A stretch of DNA of 64,000 bases from Sulfitobacter mediterraneus (GCF_003054325.1 NZ_QBKU01000004.1:310001-374000), one strand, 5' to 3'. Counted from the stretch's first letter, positions 43,715-52,850 are shown. A program made the numbers and translations. Notes: generated from the sequence alone by a model not told the origin.

Positions 43715-46660
43715 ATGTGCGCCGATACGCCCGAGACACACGACTATAAATCCACGCTGAACCTGCCCAAGACCGATTTTCCGATGCGGGCGGGATTGCC
43801 CAAGCGCGAGCCAAACTGGCTGGCGCGCTGGGAAGAGATTGGCGTTTATGATCGCCTACGCGAGAAAGCGGGGCGCAAGCCCTTTACGCTGCATGATGGG
43901 CCGCCCTATGCCAACGGGCATTTGCACATCGGTCATGCGCTGAACAAAACCATCAAGGATATGATCGTGCGCAGCCATCAGATGATGGGCTTTGATGCGC
44001 GGTACATTCCGGGTTGGGATTGTCATGGCCTGCCGATCGAGTGGAAGATCGAGGAGCAGTACCGCAAGAAGGGCCGCGACAAGGATCAGGTGCCGATCAA
44101 CGAGTTTCGCGGCGAATGCCGCGAGTTTGCCCGTGGTTGGGTGGATGTGCAGCGCGAGGAGTTCAAGCGGCTTGGCGTGCAGGGCAATTGGGCCGATCCC
44201 TACCTCACCATGGATTTTCATGCCGAGCGGGTGATCGCCGAGGAATTCATGAAGTTCCTGATGAATGGCACGCTGTATCAAGGCTCAAAGCCGGTGATGT
44301 GGTCGCCGGTGGAACAGACCGCATTGGCCGAGGCCGAGGTTGAGTATCACGATAAGGACAGTTTCACCATTTGGGTGAAGTTTGATGTGGTCGCGGACGG
44401 GGATCTGAGCGGGTCCAAGGTGGTGATCTGGACCACCACACCCTGGACCATGCCATCGAACAAGGCCGTGGTTTACGGCGCGGGCATTTCTTATGGCCTT
44501 TATGAGGTCACTGCGACGCCGGATGAATGCTGGGCCAATGTGGGTGATAAATATCTGTTGGCGGACAATCTGGCGGCGGATGTCTTTGGCCGCGCGCGGC
44601 TTGAGGACGGGCAGTGGACCCGTTTGCGCGATGTCACCAACGATGAGTTGGCGGGCATTTCGCTGAAGCATCCATTGGCCGGGACCGAAGGGGCGAACGG
44701 CGAATGGGATGATTTGCGCGATTTCCGTGCGGCCGAGTTTGTGACGGATACCGAAGGCACCGGCTTTGTGCATTGCGCGCCTTCGCATGGCCTAGAGGAA
44801 TATGAACTTTATCGCGATTTGGGCATGTTGGCCGATGTGATCACCTACAACGTCAATCCTGACGGGCGGTTCCGCGATGATCTGCCGTTCTTTGGTGGCA
44901 AGGCGATCCTCAAGCCGAATGGCAAAGAGGGCAATGCCAATGCCGCGATCATCGACAAGCTGGTCGAGGTGGGCGGTTTGCTGGCACGCGGCAAGATCAA
45001 GCACAGCTATCCGCATTCTTGGCGCTCCAAAGCGCCGGTGATCTATCGCAACACGCCGCAGTGGTTTGCCGCGATTGACAAGGTTGTGGGTGACGGGCTC
45101 GACACGCATGGCAAGACCATCCGCGAGCGGGCCTTGACCGAGATCGACAATGTGAACTGGACCCCTAAATCCGGGCGCAACCGTTTGCATTCGATGATGG
45201 AGGCGCGGCCTGATTGGGTGCTTTCGCGCCAGCGGGCCTGGGGTGTGCCGCTGACCTGTTTCACCAAGAAAGGTGTTTTGCCCACGGATGATGATTTCCT
45301 GTTGCGCAATGCACAGGTGAACCGGCGGATCACGTCTGCGTTTGAGGACGAGGGCGCGGATGCATGGTATGAAGAGGGCGCCAAGCAGCGGTTCCTCGAG
45401 GGCATCGTGAACCCCGATGACTATGATCAGGTGACGGATATTCTGGACGTGTGGTTTGACAGTGGATCAACCCATGCCTTTACCCTGCGCGACCGCGAAG
45501 ATGGCACCGAAGACGGCATCGCCGATGTCTATATGGAAGGCACCGACCAACACCGCGGTTGGTTCCATTCATCCTTGCTGCAATCTGTTGGCACCACGGG
45601 TCGTGCGCCTTACCGCAATGTGGTGACCCATGGTTTCACGCTGGATGCCAAGGGCATGAAGATGTCCAAATCCATCGGCAACACCATCGTGCCGGAAAAG
45701 ATCGTGCAGCAATATGGCGCGGATATTCTGCGGCTTTGGGTGGCGCAAACCGATTATACAGCGGATCAGCGGATCGGCGATGAGATCCTCAAGGGTGTGG
45801 CCGACAGCTATCGCCGGTTGCGCAATACCATGCGTTATATGCTGGGGTCGCTGAATGATTTCACCGAAAGCGATCGGGTTGATCCGGCGGATATGCCTGA
45901 GCTGGAGCGTTGGGTGCTGCACCGTTTGGCCGAGTTGGACGCGCAGGTGCGCGATGGCTATGCCAAATTTGACTTTCAGGGGGTGTTTCAGGCGGTCTTT
46001 ACCTTTGCCACGGTGGATCTGAGTGCGTTCTACTTCGATATCCGCAAGGATGCGCTTTATTGCGATGGCGACACCCTGCGCCGCCGGTCGGCGCGGACGG
46101 TGCTGGATATCCTGTTCCACCGGTTGACCACATGGCTTGCCCCCATCTTGGTGTTCACCACCGAAGAGATCTGGCTTGAACGTTTCCCTGGTGAAGGCAG
46201 TTCGGTGCATTTGACCGATATCCCTGAAACACCGCAAAGCTGGCTGGATGCAGATCTGGCGGCGAAAATGAAAGATGTTCGTACAATCCGGCGTGTAGTA
46301 ACTGGAGCGCTTGAAGAAATGCGGGTTAGGAAAGAGATAGGTTCTTCCCTGGAAGCATGCGCAACTGTCTATTTAGGTGCGGACAGTCGTGTGCCGCTTG
46401 AAAAGACTGAAGTTTGGCCACTAGACAGGGAATATTTCGCGGATATTTGCATCGTTTCAGATATTCTGTTTTCAGAAGCAGAGCCGCCAGAAGGAGTATT
46501 TGAACTTGAGAGTCTTCCGAGCATCGGGGTGGTAATTGATAGGGCAATTGGCGACAAATGCGAACGTTGCTGGAAGGTCCTGCCGGATGTGGGCAGCCAC
46601 AGCCATGGCGGCGTTTGCGGTCGGTGCGATACTGCGGTGGATGAGGCCAACGCGGTTTAA
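43715..46660 (+). CDS. ileS: Isoleucyl-tRNA synthetase
   Basis: 981 aa class I synthetase that charges tRNA-Ile and edits valine. The HIGH motif is PYANGHLHIGHALNK, the KMSKS motif is KGMKMSKSIGN, and the C-terminal zinc finger is CERCWKV...CGRCDTA. The ATG at 43715 has AAAGGA before it; frame upstream of it is leader. Bases 46261-46560 inside the gene have far lower G+C (about 47%) and rare codons (TTA, AGG, ATA, CTA) compared with about 67% on both sides. The reading frame and zinc motif stay intact. Confidence 0.97.
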   Translation: MCADTPETHDYKSTLNLPKTDFPMRAGLPKREPNWLARWEEIGVYDRLREKAGRKPFTLHDGPPYANGHLHIGHALNKTIKDMIVRSHQMMGFDARYIPGWDCHGLPIEWKIEEQYRKKGRDKDQVPINEFRGECREFARGWVDVQREEFKRLGVQGNWADPYLTMDFHAERVIAEEFMKFLMNGTLYQGSKPVMWSPVEQTALAEAEVEYHDKDSFTIWVKFDVVADGDLSGSKVVIWTTTPWTMPSNKAVVYGAGISYGLYEVTATPDECWANVGDKYLLADNLAADVFGRARLEDGQWTRLRDVTNDELAGISLKHPLAGTEGANGEWDDLRDFRAAEFVTDTEGTGFVHCAPSHGLEEYELYRDLGMLADVITYNVNPDGRFRDDLPFFGGKAILKPNGKEGNANAAIIDKLVEVGGLLARGKIKHSYPHSWRSKAPVIYRNTPQWFAAIDKVVGDGLDTHGKTIRERALTEIDNVNWTPKSGRNRLHSMMEARPDWVLSRQRAWGVPLTCFTKKGVLPTDDDFLLRNAQVNRRITSAFEDEGADAWYEEGAKQRFLEGIVNPDDYDQVTDILDVWFDSGSTHAFTLRDREDGTEDGIADVYMEGTDQHRGWFHSSLLQSVGTTGRAPYRNVVTHGFTLDAKGMKMSKSIGNTIVPEKIVQQYGADILRLWVAQTDYTADQRIGDEILKGVADSYRRLRNTMRYMLGSLNDFTESDRVDPADMPELERWVLHRLAELDAQVRDGYAKFDFQGVFQAVFTFATVDLSAFYFDIRKDALYCDGDTLRRRSARTVLDILFHRLTTWLAPILVFTTEEIWLERFPGEGSSVHLTDIPETPQSWLDADLAAKMKDVRTIRRVVTGALEEMRVRKEIGSSLEACATVYLGADSRVPLEKTEVWPLDREYFADICIVSDILFSEAEPPEGVFELESLPSIGVVIDRAIGDKCERCWKVLPDVGSHSHGGVCGRCDTAVDEANAV

Positions 46661-46666
46661 AATTTA

Positions 46667-46690
46667 AGGTGGGGATTTCCCCCACCTTTC
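46667..46690 (+). terminator. Probable terminator after ileS
   Basis: AGGTGGGG (46667-46674) pairs with CCCCACCT (46680-46687) and is followed by TTTCC. The T run is short, so termination strength is uncertain. Confidence 0.5.
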
Positions 46691-46693
46691 CCC

Positions 46694-46719
46694 ATCCGGT
46701 TCTTGCGCAAGAACCGGAT
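46694..46719. repeat. 26-bp perfect palindrome before ogt
   Basis: The arm ATCCGGTTCTTGC is followed at once by its exact reverse complement, centred on GCGC. A G-run/C-run hairpin (46725-46742) follows directly and ends just before the ogt start. The palindrome could be an operator, a recombination target or part of a multi-hairpin repeat. Confidence 0.7.
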
Positions 46720-46753
46720 TGCGGCGGGGGGCGCTTGCCCCCATCATAGCTGC

Positions 46754-47209
46754 ATGAAACAGCGCAGCGTTCCCACACAATTTGGCAACCTGACCCTGAC
46801 CGAAGAGGACGGGGCGATCACTCGTCTGGATTGGACCAGGGTCGGACAGCAGGACCGCTCATCCTTGCTTGATCGCGCGGCAGAGCAGCTGGCGGCCTAT
46901 GCAGCGGGTGATCTGGAAGATTTTGATTTGCCACTGCGGGTTGCGGGCACCGATTTTCAGCGCGATGTCTGTGCGGCGATGTCCGCGATCCCCTTTGGCT
47001 ATACCCGCACATATGGTGAGATTGCCAAGGCTCTGGGCGTTCCGGCGCAGGCTGTCGGACAGGCTTGCGGCGGCAATCCGATCCCGGTGATCATTCCTTG
47101 CCACCGGGTGATGGGGGCCAAAGGGTTGACCGGGTTTTCCGGGCGCGGCGGGGTTGAGACCAAAGTGGCGCTCTTGCGCCATGAGGGCGCGGCGGGCTTG
47201 TTGATCTGA
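46754..47209 (+). CDS. ogt: Methylated-DNA-protein-cysteine methyltransferase
   Basis: 151 aa. Removes alkyl groups from O6-alkylguanine by transfer to its own Cys in PVIIPCHRVMG. The DNA-binding part is IPFGYTRTYGEIAKALG. There is no Ada-type N-terminal domain, so it is a repair protein and not a regulator. It starts at the ATG at 46754, close behind three stacked hairpins. It abuts the convergent MFS gene with no gap. Confidence 0.95.
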   Translation: MKQRSVPTQFGNLTLTEEDGAITRLDWTRVGQQDRSSLLDRAAEQLAAYAAGDLEDFDLPLRVAGTDFQRDVCAAMSAIPFGYTRTYGEIAKALGVPAQAVGQACGGNPIPVIIPCHRVMGAKGLTGFSGRGGVETKVALLRHEGAAGLLI

Positions 47210-48667
47210 TCAATCTGCGGCGGTCATTGCAGTGTCATAGGGATGTTTGCGCACAAGGCCCAGCATCGCACCAAGCCCGATCAGTGCCAGCGGCACACAG
47301 GACAGGAACAGGATACGCGCCACGCTTGCGGCGTCTTCCGGGCCAGTCATGGTCAAGAAACCTGCGGCATTGGCGATGATCCCAACGTAGGCGGCACCAA
47401 GGGCATAGCCGATGCGTTGCACGGTGGGGATCGCCCCTGACACGCGCTGGATTTCATGTTCTGGCACAAGGGCGGTGATACGGCGCAGGATAAAGGTCCA
47501 GGCCAGACCGAAACCGCCGCCCTCTAGCCCGGCGAACAGTGCGATCAGCCAGATTGGCCCTGCGGGCACGGCATAGGCAAATCCGGGGATGCTGATGGTG
47601 GTCATGATCATGCCTGCGGCGATCCACAGCCGGTCCAGACGTTCGGGTGCGCCGCTTACGGTGACAGCGGCCAGCGTCCACCCGATGGAGGAGGCGGCGA
47701 CGATATATCCGGCGGTCAGCGCAGAGATACCGTGGATCGTGGTCATCAGAAGGGGGCCATAGGCAAGGATGCCGATGGTTGCGATCGACAGCATCAGGAT
47801 CATCAGCAGGGTTGCGCCGGTGGCGTTTCTGGGGTCCAGCGGCGCATTGGGCAGCAATCGGTCTGCGCCCGCCTGTCCATCGCGCCAGAGAAACCAGCCA
47901 AGGCAAGACAGGCCCGCAAGGATCAGCAGTGTGGACCGCACAGGCTCCACCCGGATACCACCTGCCGAGATCAGCACGACAGCGATGCATAGAACGGCAA
48001 GGCGCACCACCGGAAAGCGGCCGAGTGGGCCATCTTGGGGGAGGGGGCCAGTGCTGCCTTGCAGGGCGATCCAGATCGCGAGGCACATGGCCTGCACGGC
48101 AAAAAAGCCAAAGCCCCAGCGCCAGTTGGCATATTCAACGAACAGCCCACCCAGCAGCGGCCCAAGAAAGGCCGAAAGCCCCCAGAATGTCGACACCACG
48201 GCCAGCACCCGCGCGGCATAGCGGCGCGGAAACAGAACGCCCACCGCGACAAAGGCCATGGCCACCATGCCGCCACCGCCGAGGCCCTGCATCACCCGGC
48301 CAATCAGGACAACGCCCATGGTCGGGCTGACAGCGCTGAGCAAACAGCCCAAGCCAAAGAGGGCCGCTGCGACGCTCATCGGGCCGCGCAGCCCGTAGCG
48401 CATCGTCAAAAGCGCGGTGCCTGCGCCGGCGACGATGGACCCGATTTCATAGATGGACACGGTCCAGCTGACAAAGGCCGCTCCGCCAATGTCAGACACC
48501 ATCGAGGGCAGCATCGTCGCCACGATCAGGCTGTCGGCGGCGTGCAGCCATACGGCAAGGCAGACCAGCGCCAAGGGGGCAGAATAGCCGCTGCGCATAA
48601 ATTCACGCCAAGACACATAGCTGTCTTGTTGTGGCAACGGGGTGGCGGAATTTGGGGCGTCGGTCAT
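47210..48667 (-). CDS. MFS drug/metabolite exporter
   Basis: 485 aa with 12-14 predicted membrane helices. The loop 2-3 motif (GTALLTMRYGLRGPM) and motif C-like GRVMQGLGGGGMVAM place it among multidrug-type (DHA2-like) proton antiporters. A SoxR-type box lies in its promoter, so induction by redox-cycling compounds is likely. AGAGGA precedes the ATG. No membrane-fusion protein gene is next to it, so it probably works alone in the inner membrane. Confidence 0.9.
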   Translation of the reverse strand: MTDAPNSATPLPQQDSYVSWREFMRSGYSAPLALVCLAVWLHAADSLIVATMLPSMVSDIGGAAFVSWTVSIYEIGSIVAGAGTALLTMRYGLRGPMSVAAALFGLGCLLSAVSPTMGVVLIGRVMQGLGGGGMVAMAFVAVGVLFPRRYAARVLAVVSTFWGLSAFLGPLLGGLFVEYANWRWGFGFFAVQAMCLAIWIALQGSTGPLPQDGPLGRFPVVRLAVLCIAVVLISAGGIRVEPVRSTLLILAGLSCLGWFLWRDGQAGADRLLPNAPLDPRNATGATLLMILMLSIATIGILAYGPLLMTTIHGISALTAGYIVAASSIGWTLAAVTVSGAPERLDRLWIAAGMIMTTISIPGFAYAVPAGPIWLIALFAGLEGGGFGLAWTFILRRITALVPEHEIQRVSGAIPTVQRIGYALGAAYVGIIANAAGFLTMTGPEDAASVARILFLSCVPLALIGLGAMLGLVRKHPYDTAMTAAD

Positions 48668-48699
48668 GTCAAATCCTCTTGTTGCATTTCTGATGCAGG

Positions 48700-48715
48700 C
48701 TCAACCTAGGTTGAG
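48700..48715 (-). promoter_or_regulatory. SoxR-type operator in the MFS promoter
   Basis: CTCAACCTAGGTTGAG is a perfect 16-bp palindrome. On the minus strand it is embedded in a promoter whose -35 TTGACC overlaps the first arm, with about 19 bases to the -10 region, the stretched spacing that MerR-family activators need. SoxR boxes share the CCTCAA...TTGAGG arms. No soxR gene is in the window. Confidence 0.72.
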
Positions 48716-48737
48716 GTCAAGAGGAAAATGCACCAGC

Positions 48738-49427
48738 CTATTTGGGTTCGGTCATCTGCTGCACAGCGCCGGCGCAAATCAGATAGACCGATGTGATGAC
48801 CAAACCCCAGTGCGCCCAGCTTTCGGGATGAAAATCGACCCATGCCGCCCAGCCGGCAAAAAAGGTCCAGGCCAATGCCATGGGCAAAGTCACCGGGCGC
48901 CAGCGTTCGGTGCGCACGGGATGCACAAATTTGATCGGCAGGAACATGGTGATCGCCAGGGCCGATACGATAATCAGGCTGATCCACCATGCCGGTTGCA
49001 GGGCAAAAAGCACGATCACCAGCATATTCCAGCAGCCCGGAAAGCCGGAGAATGAATTGTCTTTGGTCTTCATTCTTGTGTCGGCAAAATACATCGCCGA
49101 GGCAAAGGTCACGATGATGATCATGGCCCAGCCGCTCCACCCGTCCATGAGCCCGGATTTGAACAGGGCGAAGGCAGGGATAAACACATAAGTCAGATAG
49201 TCGATGATCAGATCCAGCAGAACACCGTCAAATTCGGGCGCATTGGTTTTGACATCAAACCGTCGGGCCAGCGGGCCATCAATCCCATCCACAAAGAACG
49301 CGACGACCAGCCATAGGAACATCATGTCCCATTTGCCATCGACAGCCGCGAGCATTGCCAGCATGGCAAAAACGGCACCGGTTGCGGTGAAAAGATGAAC
49401 AAGAAGGGCGCGCATATGTATGGTCAT
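48738..49427 (-). CDS. pcs: Phosphatidylcholine synthase
   Basis: 229 aa membrane enzyme that joins choline to CDP-diacylglycerol to make phosphatidylcholine in one step, a route typical of alphaproteobacteria. The CDP-alcohol phosphotransferase motif is DGIDGPLARRF followed by EFDGVLLDLIIDY, with all the acidic residues kept. Seven to eight membrane helices. Start is placed at the ATG at 49427; MRALLVHLF four codons later is an alternative. The 49428-49671 gap holds the rpmB promoter and no gene. Confidence 0.94.
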   Translation of the reverse strand: MTIHMRALLVHLFTATGAVFAMLAMLAAVDGKWDMMFLWLVVAFFVDGIDGPLARRFDVKTNAPEFDGVLLDLIIDYLTYVFIPAFALFKSGLMDGWSGWAMIIIVTFASAMYFADTRMKTKDNSFSGFPGCWNMLVIVLFALQPAWWISLIIVSALAITMFLPIKFVHPVRTERWRPVTLPMALAWTFFAGWAAWVDFHPESWAHWGLVITSVYLICAGAVQQMTEPK

Positions 49428-49550
49428 GTGGCAGGTGTCGCAAATCTGCGCGGGGGATGCAAAGGAAATGGCGCGGCAGGGTTGGCGCCCGGGGCGGGGA
49501 TGTGGCAAACGCAGTGACGCCCGAAATTCCGCACTCGCGCGGACTTCGGG

Positions 49551-49579
49551 TTGACGCCTTGGCCGATTCCCACTAAAGC
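49551..49579 (+). promoter_or_regulatory. Predicted promoter of rpmB
   Basis: TTGACG (49551-49556) and TAAAGC (49574-49579) are 17 bases apart, 92 bases before the rpmB start codon. Confidence 0.6.
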
Positions 49580-49671
49580 CAGCGAACCAGTTTCAGGGTC
49601 GCCCGCCGCGGCCCGTTTTATGTGTTGCGCCGACCCCTTGGCGCTGCACCACTAAACAAAAGGATAGACCC

Positions 49672-49971
49672 ATGTCGCGCGTTTGCGAATTGACCGGAAA
49701 AGGCCCGATGACGGGCAACAACGTAAGCCACGCGAACAACAAGACGCGTCGCCGCTTTCTGCCGAACCTGAACGACACCACACTGCAGTCCGAAGCACTG
49801 GGCCGTTCGTTCAAACTCCGCATTTCTGCGGCTGCCCTGCGCAGCGTGGATCACCGTGGTGGCCTTGACAAGTTCCTGGCCAAGGCAAAAGACACTGAGC
49901 TGTCTGCCAACGCGCTGAAGATCAAAAAGGCAATCGCCAAATCCAGCGCAACAGCAGAAGCGCTGACCTGA
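49672..49971 (+). CDS. rpmB: 50S ribosomal protein L28
   Basis: 99 aa. The N-terminal [28 protein letters not shown] is the L28 signature. Only one Cys is present, so it is the zinc-free form. It stands alone between a predicted promoter and a strong terminator. AAAGGATAGACCC-ATG gives a good ribosome site. Codon use is biased as in other ribosomal genes here. Confidence 0.97.
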   Translation: MSRVCELTGKGPMTGNNVSHANNKTRRRFLPNLNDTTLQSEALGRSFKLRISAAALRSVDHRGGLDKFLAKAKDTELSANALKIKKAIAKSSATAEALT

Positions 49972-49999
49972 TCGGAAACTCCGAACAGTTTGAGATTAA

Positions 50000-50038
50000 G
50001 CAACCCCGGATCATCTGATCCGGGGTTGCGTCGTTTTG
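50000..50038 (+). terminator. Intrinsic terminator after rpmB
   Basis: A 13-bp perfect stem (50000-50012 with 50017-50029) with a four-base loop, followed by GTCGTTTTGT. Confidence 0.88.
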
Positions 50039-50077
50039 TACCTCGAATGTCCCGCTTGCATGAGCTAGAGCAGGGGC

Positions 50078-50419
50078 ATGACACGCCGCTTGTTCTCATT
50101 TCTGATGGTTCTGGTTCTGGCGCTCACCAGCCAAAGCATGGCGGTGGCGCGCGGGGCTAATGCGGCCACGGGGCAGATGGTGCTGTGTACCGGCAGCGGG
50201 CCATCGGCGGTATATGTAGACGCCAGTGGTGCGCCGACCTCCGCGCCCCATATCTGCCCGGACGCAGCGCTGAATGTCCTGTTTGAGGTAGAGGCGCTGC
50301 AGATCAACGCACCGCAACAGGTGCTTTGCTTTGAAGCCGGCTGTACGCTGGCGTTGCCGGCTCCTATGGCGGTGCGTGTATTGACACCCCCATCACGGGC
50401 GCCGCCTGCCTTGATCTGA
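50078..50419 (+). CDS. Small secreted protein next to a copper chaperone gene
   Basis: 113 aa with a Sec signal peptide (basic start, hydrophobic core to about residue 22). The mature part has four Cys residues (MVLCTGSG, HICPDAAL, LCFEAGC). I cannot assign a family with confidence; the layout is like small periplasmic proteins found with copper genes. It lies 34 bases before the PCu(A)C gene on the same strand, so a role in periplasmic copper handling is a fair guess. Confidence 0.72.
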   Translation: MTRRLFSFLMVLVLALTSQSMAVARGANAATGQMVLCTGSGPSAVYVDASGAPTSAPHICPDAALNVLFEVEALQINAPQQVLCFEAGCTLALPAPMAVRVLTPPSRAPPALI

Positions 50420-50453
50420 CCCCAGCTAATTCAGATCAACCAAGGACAAGACA

Positions 50454-50921
50454 ATGACAAATACACGTTTCTTCACAGCAGCTTCTGCTGCGCTTTTCAT
50501 GTTGGCCGCTCCTGCATTTGCAGGTGAGATTATGGTCAAAGACCCCTATGCCCGCAGCTCAACGCCGTCCTCGCCGACGGGGGCCGCATTCATGACGCTG
50601 ATGAATCACTCCGATCAGGATGACCGCCTGATTGCCGCCAGCTCAGACGTGGCGGGCCGGGTTGAACTGCATACCCATATCGAAGACGAAAACGGCGTGA
50701 TGAAGATGACCGAGGTCGAAGGCGGAATCGCGTTGCCAGCGGGTGAGATGCATGCACTCAAGCGGGGCGGCGATCACGTGATGTTCATGGGGCTGAAGGC
50801 CCCGCTTGAGCAAGACGCAGAGATCACCGTGACGCTGACTTTTGAAAAGGCCGGCGACATGGAAGTGAAAATCCCTGTGGACCATACGCGCAAGCCAAAA
50901 CACGGCGCGATGAGCCACTAA
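50454..50921 (+). CDS. Periplasmic copper chaperone, PCu(A)C family
   Basis: 155 aa with a signal peptide cleaved after AAPAFA. The copper motif of the family (H, then M about ten residues on, then HxM) is represented by ELHTHIEDENGVMKM and GDHVMFM. PCu(A)C proteins deliver Cu(I) to the CuA or CuB site of cytochrome oxidase. The C-terminal tail is basic and His-containing (HTRKPKHGAMSH). A strong terminator follows. Confidence 0.92.
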   Translation: MTNTRFFTAASAALFMLAAPAFAGEIMVKDPYARSSTPSSPTGAAFMTLMNHSDQDDRLIAASSDVAGRVELHTHIEDENGVMKMTEVEGGIALPAGEMHALKRGGDHVMFMGLKAPLEQDAEITVTLTFEKAGDMEVKIPVDHTRKPKHGAMSH

Positions 50922-50928
50922 AGCTTGC

Positions 50929-50958
50929 ACAGCGCGGGTTTCGGCCCGCGCTGTTTTC
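50929..50958 (+). terminator. Intrinsic terminator after the copper chaperone gene
   Basis: ACAGCGCGGG (50929-50938) pairs with CCCGCGCTGT (50945-50954), loop TTTCGG, then TTTCG. Confidence 0.85.
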
Positions 50959-51002
50959 GTTTGTTTATCGAAAACGGATCGGAAAACTCGAATTTTCCGA
51001 GG

Positions 51003-51707
51003 TCACTGCCCTAAAATTTCTGCCACCCAGGCCGTGACCGTTTCGGAGGCTGGCCCCAGGCGGTGCTCTGCAAACTGGTTCCCGACAGCAGAACGTTCCA
51101 GATTGAACTCCAGCGTATGTGCGCCCGCGCGGCGCGCCTCTGCCACAAAACCAGCCGCCGGATAGACATTCCCAGAGGTGCCGATGGCGGCAAAAATATC
51201 CGCCTGTGTCAGGTGGTCGAACAGCAGATCCATCTCATAGGGCATCTCGCCGAACCAAACGATGTCAGGACGCGCCGCAGGCGCGTTGCAGCTGGGGCAG
51301 GGATCACCAACGGCCATGACCATGGGCGCAGGCCATCTGTGATCGCAGATCGCGCAAAGAGCACCTTTGAGGTGGCCATGCATGTGGTGCACGGTGTCTG
51401 AACCACCGCGTTCGTGCAGGTCATCGACGTTCTGGGTGATCACGACAACTTCGCCGGGATGCTCCGTCTCGAGCCGGGCCAGTGCTTTGTGCGCGGCGTT
51501 CGGATGAACCTCAGCAGCTTGCGCACGGCGGGCGTTGTAGAATTGCACAACCAGTTCCGGATCGCGGGCAAACCCTTCGGGTGTGGCCACATCCTCGACC
51601 CGGTGTTGCGCCCAAAGGCCATCTTCGGCGCGAAACGTTTCGATCCCGCTTTCTGCGGAAATTCCTGCACCGGTCAGTATGACGATTTTCGCGTTGGGCT
51701 GTGTCAT
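51003..51707 (-). CDS. cobB: NAD-dependent protein deacylase (sirtuin)
   Basis: 234 aa. NAD site GAGISAESGI, TQNVDDLHERGG, catalytic His in HMHGHL, and a zinc site of two pairs (CAIC and CPSC). The FYNARR segment carries the Tyr and Arg of class III (SIRT5-like) sirtuins, so it probably removes succinyl or malonyl groups as well as acetyl. Its start overlaps the stop of the LysR gene upstream as ATGA, so it is co-translated with that regulator. Confidence 0.95.
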   Translation of the reverse strand: MTQPNAKIVILTGAGISAESGIETFRAEDGLWAQHRVEDVATPEGFARDPELVVQFYNARRAQAAEVHPNAAHKALARLETEHPGEVVVITQNVDDLHERGGSDTVHHMHGHLKGALCAICDHRWPAPMVMAVGDPCPSCNAPAARPDIVWFGEMPYEMDLLFDHLTQADIFAAIGTSGNVYPAAGFVAEARRAGAHTLEFNLERSAVGNQFAEHRLGPASETVTAWVAEILGQ

Positions 51708-52678
51708 CCAGTCGTGTCCCCGATCAGGTGGAATTTATCTGCAAGCCAAGGGCGGCGGGCGGTGGCGGGGCCGATCATATGGGCCTCCATCAGCCGTTGC
51801 ATGGTGCGGGCAATATCACGCGGCACGGGCCCGGACCATTCCGATCCGGCAAAAAGCGAAATTTGCCGCGCCGCATCGGGAATCGGCAGGGCCATCACCC
51901 GCATGCCGTCGTGAAACCGGGTGGCCCGCATGTACCCCAAGGGTGTCGTAATCGCCCAACCGATTCCGCGTGCGACCATCGCCATAAGCGCCAGATGGCT
52001 GCCAATTTCAAAACGGGCCGAGAGTTCCAGATCCTGACCCTGAAGGAAACTGCTGATCTGCGTTTCGATCAACTGACCGGCGGCATAGTGCAAAAACGGG
52101 ATCTCCGCCTCACCGGCCAGCAGTTGCTGGGCCTGTGCGCGGCTGCCCGCAGGGGTGACAATGATGAATGGATCGCGGGCCAGCGGGTATTCGATGACGC
52201 CGGGCACTTTTTCGCTGGTGCGGGCGGCGATGGCCATATGCAGGCTTTTGTCGCGGATCGCCTGTGCCAGTTCGTTGCTGCCTGCGGTGGTCATGCGAAA
52301 CCGGCATCCGGTCAGGCTGTCGGCCAATATGGTGGCCAGCCTGGGCGTCAGATCATCGTCGAAATCGTCAATGATACCGAGGTTCAATTCGCCCAGATGC
52401 GCCAGATCCATCACGGTGACTTCGCTTTGTGCCAGCCGCAATTCGGACAGCGCGGCCTCTGACCGGCGCAGGAACAGGCGCCCTGCCGGGGTCAGGCGCA
52501 TGGGGCGGCGGCCGTGATCTATCAACTCGGCGCCGACGGCAGTTTCGAGGTTGCGCATTTGCTGGCTCACCGCGGGTTGGCTGAGCCCGGTGATGGCGGC
52601 GGCTTGGGCCACTGATCCGGTCTGGGCAAGGGCCTCAAACACTTCGATGCCGCGCAAAGAGATCCCTTTTTTGAGCAT
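51704..52678 (-). CDS. LysR-family transcriptional regulator
   Basis: 324 aa. Winged helix-turn-helix at residues 8-67 (LRGIEVFEALAQTGSVAQAA, LSQPAVSQQMRNLE), then a periplasmic-binding-like effector domain. It is divergent from a nitrilase-like hydrolase gene, the classic arrangement for a LysR activator and its target, and is translationally coupled to the sirtuin gene on its own strand. The inducer is unknown. Confidence 0.92.
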   Translation of the reverse strand: MLKKGISLRGIEVFEALAQTGSVAQAAAITGLSQPAVSQQMRNLETAVGAELIDHGRRPMRLTPAGRLFLRRSEAALSELRLAQSEVTVMDLAHLGELNLGIIDDFDDDLTPRLATILADSLTGCRFRMTTAGSNELAQAIRDKSLHMAIAARTSEKVPGVIEYPLARDPFIIVTPAGSRAQAQQLLAGEAEIPFLHYAAGQLIETQISSFLQGQDLELSARFEIGSHLALMAMVARGIGWAITTPLGYMRATRFHDGMRVMALPIPDAARQISLFAGSEWSGPVPRDIARTMQRLMEAHMIGPATARRPWLADKFHLIGDTTG

Positions 52679-52705
52679 GTCGTTCTCCCCTTGATTTCGG
52701 TTGTT

Positions 52706-52725
52706 TGAAACTATTGCGTCTTTCA
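52706..52725. promoter_or_regulatory. Candidate LysR site between regulator and hydrolase genes
   Basis: TGAAA-N10-TTTCA forms an interrupted inverted repeat in the A/T-rich 52679-52850 gap between the divergent genes. The spacing suits a LysR dimer site, but the arms are short. Confidence 0.35.
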
Positions 52726-52850
52726 GTCAAGTAAATATGAATTCTAGTGGGATTAGTTTATAGAAAGTGAAATAAGCGGGGACTGTCAGATCTGGCTTGA
52801 AGCAAGGGGGCGGGCATCGCAAACTGCGGCTGAAACAAGGGGATCCACCG

